Assembly: GCF_028769735.1 (NCBI RefSeq)
Contig: NC_088175.1
Location: 4,030,001 to 4,094,000 of the forward strand
From: Zonotrichia leucophrys gambelii
Taxonomy: Eukaryota > Chordata > Aves > Passeriformes > Passerellidae
Direction of reading: 5' to 3'
DNA length: 64,000 bases
Of the stretch, positions 61,021 through 64,000 are shown in pieces. The position numbers were made by a program, and so were the translations under genes. Under the pieces are notes generated by a model, which worked only from the letters and a program-made list of their open reading frames with translations, was not told the origin of the DNA and did not search any database. Position 1 is the first letter of the stretch; every line of letters begins with the position of its first letter.

Positions 61021-64000
61021 TTCATCATCCATGCTCTTCAGGCACAGCAGTGTCCTGCTGCTTGGCGTCCTTTTCTTCTATTGTGCAGCCAGGAAACCCA
61101 AAATTCCCAGGGCTAAAAACTCAGTGAGATTTTTTGGGTCAGGACTACAGATTAGGGGTGACATTCAGCTAAAATGAACCATGGGCCTTGCTGCTTGTTT
61201 TTCACATAAAAGCTGAGAAAAGAAGAAATCTGTGCAGCCCAGAAGGATTTGATAGCATAGCAAAGTGAAGTGCCTGTCAGTGTTTCCATGGATGGCTGGC
61301 ACTGGGGAACAGGGCAAAAAGGTGCCTCCTTTCCCAGTTCCAGACTGTTTTCCACAAAGCTTAGATTTGGGTGCTTCATTATGTTGTCCTCTGGAGTAAT
61401 GGCACAAAGTGGGTTTGGATAACATGGAAGAGCATGGATGCTTAAGCAGTGCATCTCTGGATTACTGTGTTTGCTGCAGCCTCATTTTAGATGGCAAAGG
61501 CTCCCCTGGCTCTTCCCCAGTGCCCATTACTGGGATCAGTGGCAGGCCCAGCTATCAGTGTCCTAATGCCTCCCAGCTGTGTGCCCTGACCTGCCTTTGC
61601 TCTTGCTTTGTCAAACCTCAATGAGCTCACTGTGTGATGGGTGATTACCCCCCAGACCAGACACAGCAAACATGGCACACAAGGAACTGGAGGAATAATG
61701 TGACAAATTCAGGATTAAAATCTTCTACTATATTGCAAATGGATGTTGTTTTATTTACCTGGCTTTCCTATCATGCACTCCAGATTGTACACTTTCTCTG
61801 TGTGTCACCTGCAGACAGATCTGCTGAACTGAGAATAAAGAGATGAATAATGTCACTGCCAGAACATAGCCATGAAAATCATAAATAAAAGAAAAAACAT
61901 ATTCCTGCTCAGAGGTATATTAACTGGAACTTTTATGTTATTTATGTTTTGCCTCAGATATACACATATACCAGGAGAAAAAAAATCTAGTACTTAGAGT
62001 AAATCTACTGCACTTTGTTGTAAGCTTGGAAAAAAAAAAGTCTGTTGATTGATTTCCTTGTCTGAGTTATTTAGAAAGAGCTGAAAGCTGGAGGGCTGTT
62101 AGATTCTGGTAAAGTGAGTACATTTCCCCCTGAATAAAAACATTTAAAGGCTCTCAGTGTTTGTGCACGTATTCGTGTTCCAACGCACGAATTAAATGTC
62201 AGCAGAGCCAGACCTTCAGCTACATTTGATGGCAATACTGAAGTCAGTGCAGCCACATTGATTTATGCCACCTGAGGAACTGACCCAGAGTTGTTACTTT
62301 TCACTGGACATCACATAAGAGCTATAAATGGATTTCTGAGTGCACAGAAAAGAAAATGCAATATGGAAAGTGACTGGAAACCAGAAGCTTTGTCTGAAAG
62401 GAGTGCTCTGCCTTGGGGTTGCAAACACACCAACCTCTATCAGACACTTCCAGTGGAAATGGTGTGATCTGGGCATCCAATGTCCCCCTGAATTCCAAAG
62501 GGAAGCTGAAAAAAATCCTATCACTTCAAAGACTGGGCTTGTCTTGAAAATTGCTCTCTTACCCCTATTACAAGTGATGTCTACAATTGCAGTAGCAAGA
62601 ATTTCCATTTTCCTGACAGCAGCTTTACCGTGGATTGCAGAACAGTTTCTGTGCATTGCCCTGCAGCTACCATACCTGGGGCTCAATAAGTGATTCAACT
62701 AATTTAAAGTTTTTTCAGTAGCTTTTCTGTGCAATGGGCAACCAATACAAGTACTGTGGCAGTGAAAAGACTATGGGTTAAAACCTAAAAACACCCCATG
62801 CTGTGAAGCATTTAAATTCTTAAACTAGATTTAAGGCTTGTAGTTCAAATCTGGGTTGGAATGGATGTATTTATATGGATTCTAGCAGAGCCCCTGTGGC
62901 TTGTAGCTGCAGGGGATTTGGTCCTGCTCAATTTGGTGAATTGCAAGTTTTCCAGTGAAACACTGAGATTTGACTGTCTCATTTTGCAACAGCATTAAAT
63001 AATCCAAAGACATTTGTTTGCCTTTCTGTCTCCACTAAATGTGCAAATGGTTTAAGCCTGATTTTTGACTCATAAAAACCCTTAGTTAGATGGAAAGGCT
63101 CACACCTGGACACGCTCAGGCTAAATCGAAAAGGAAACACTAAGGTGGAAGTACTGTACCTCAATTTCTGGTGAATTGCTTTACAAATAACCTTCTTTCA
63201 TAACACAATCCTTTTTCTTTGGATTAACTCATTATTTTACAGAATAATTCAGACTGGTGGGAATCATCTTTCTCACACAGAAATAGTCATGGTGGAGAAT
63301 TTTCTGGGTGTGTGCTGCGGCTTCAGAGAGATAGGAATTGGTTATTACCCTTACAACACACATGGTGTGCTGTGCAATCTGCTCTCAGTTTTACTTCCTC
63401 TGATAAATAAGGAATAACATCCTTCAGTACATATTTTCCTGAATAAACAATAATTCATGCTGAAATGCACCAAACTTTTGGGATTAATGAATAGTCCTAG
63501 AGATATCCTAGAGGTATCTGAGTATGTGTAAACAATATGACCAGCAAGCAGGGGTTTTAAGCAAACCAAACTCAATGAAAAATTTTCACAAACAATTATT
63601 TCAGTAATAAACAAGTTATGATCCTTATCCAGTGCAACAAGCTACTCATTCCAAACTAAAGGCAGTGCTTTTTTCCACATCATCCAGCAATTCACTCATG
63701 GCTGCTGGGAACTGATAGCTGGGAACCAGTATTAAGACTTGACCCACTTTAATATATGAAACACATCACCTCCAGGAATTCTGCATGGCATTTAACTTGC
63801 TCTTTGAAAGTCACAATTGATGTCTAATCTGCAGCTGGGAACCAGGCTCACTATTGTGGCATGTGAGTGCTTTAACAGATTGTCTCTGTGTGTGTGTGTT
63901 GAAATTTTGGTGAGCCCAGCTGATCCAATCAGCGAGTTCACAGGCAGCAAAGGGCAACACATTATGCAACTCCAGATTCCTTATCATCCTGCATGGGAAT
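61021..64000. other. Unique non-coding sequence
   Basis: No gene or transposon recognised. Open frames of 117 codons (plus, 62340-62693) and 134 codons (minus, 62294-62698) lie over each other on opposite strands and neither resembles a known protein. A short (TG)n occurs at about 63887-63899. Confidence 0.55.

Noticed and set aside
1..64000. CRISPR array, bacterial operons, tRNA or rRNA genes
   Set aside because: No regularly spaced repeats, no compact gene order and no cloverleaf or rRNA motif was noticed; the sequence is clearly vertebrate nuclear DNA.

Overview
The window looks like non-coding nuclear DNA from a bird, most likely a songbird. It is AT-rich and CpG-poor, with no continuous reading frame longer than about 195 codons. 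Its recognisable repeats are avian: CR1 LINE fragments ending in the typical ATTCTATG-type 3' tail, and many solo LTRs of endogenous retroviruses. No protein-coding exon, tRNA, rRNA, CRISPR array or bacterial-type feature could be supported. It is best read as an intergenic stretch or a large intron. Short exons cannot be excluded from sequence alone.

Layout. From 1 to 7.7 kb is unique AT-rich sequence. A degraded plus-strand CR1 lies at 7.73-8.17 kb, an A/C-rich low-complexity tract at 9.75-9.94 kb and a solo LTR (family A) at 10.40-10.89 kb. From 10.9 to 22.3 kb is mostly unique sequence with two short tandem duplications. From 22.3 to 28.4 kb three solo LTRs with matching target-site duplications (families C, E and D) and a 5'-truncated minus-strand CR1 sit close together. 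From 28.4 to 34.0 kb is unique, followed by a minus-strand LTR (family G) at about 34.0-34.75 kb. From 34.7 to 42.3 kb is almost repeat-free and includes a 1.5 kb AT-rich block that keeps several CpGs, a candidate conserved regulatory region. At 42.26-44.02 kb are a solo LTR (family B), a 116-bp perfect hexanucleotide repeat and a truncated family A LTR. A CR1 tail is at 47.9 kb. At 51.87-53.2 kb three LTRs of mixed orientation abut each other. An old minus-strand CR1 runs from 59.9 kb, perhaps as far as 61.0 kb.

The repeats give a relative history. CR1 fragments and the worn LTRs are old. The solo LTRs with intact TG...CA ends and perfect 5-6 bp duplications are younger, each left when recombination between the two LTRs of a provirus removed the viral genes. 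No internal gag, pol or env coding was seen.

No new biological system was found. The points most worth checking are the three-LTR cluster, the mosaic 3' halves in LTR families C and D, the polypyrimidine hexamer joined to a truncated LTR, two short tandem duplications of 32-33 bp, and the CpG-retaining block at 37.2-38.6 kb. LTR family letters A-G are local labels. Family recognition is from memory of avian repeats, not from a database search.
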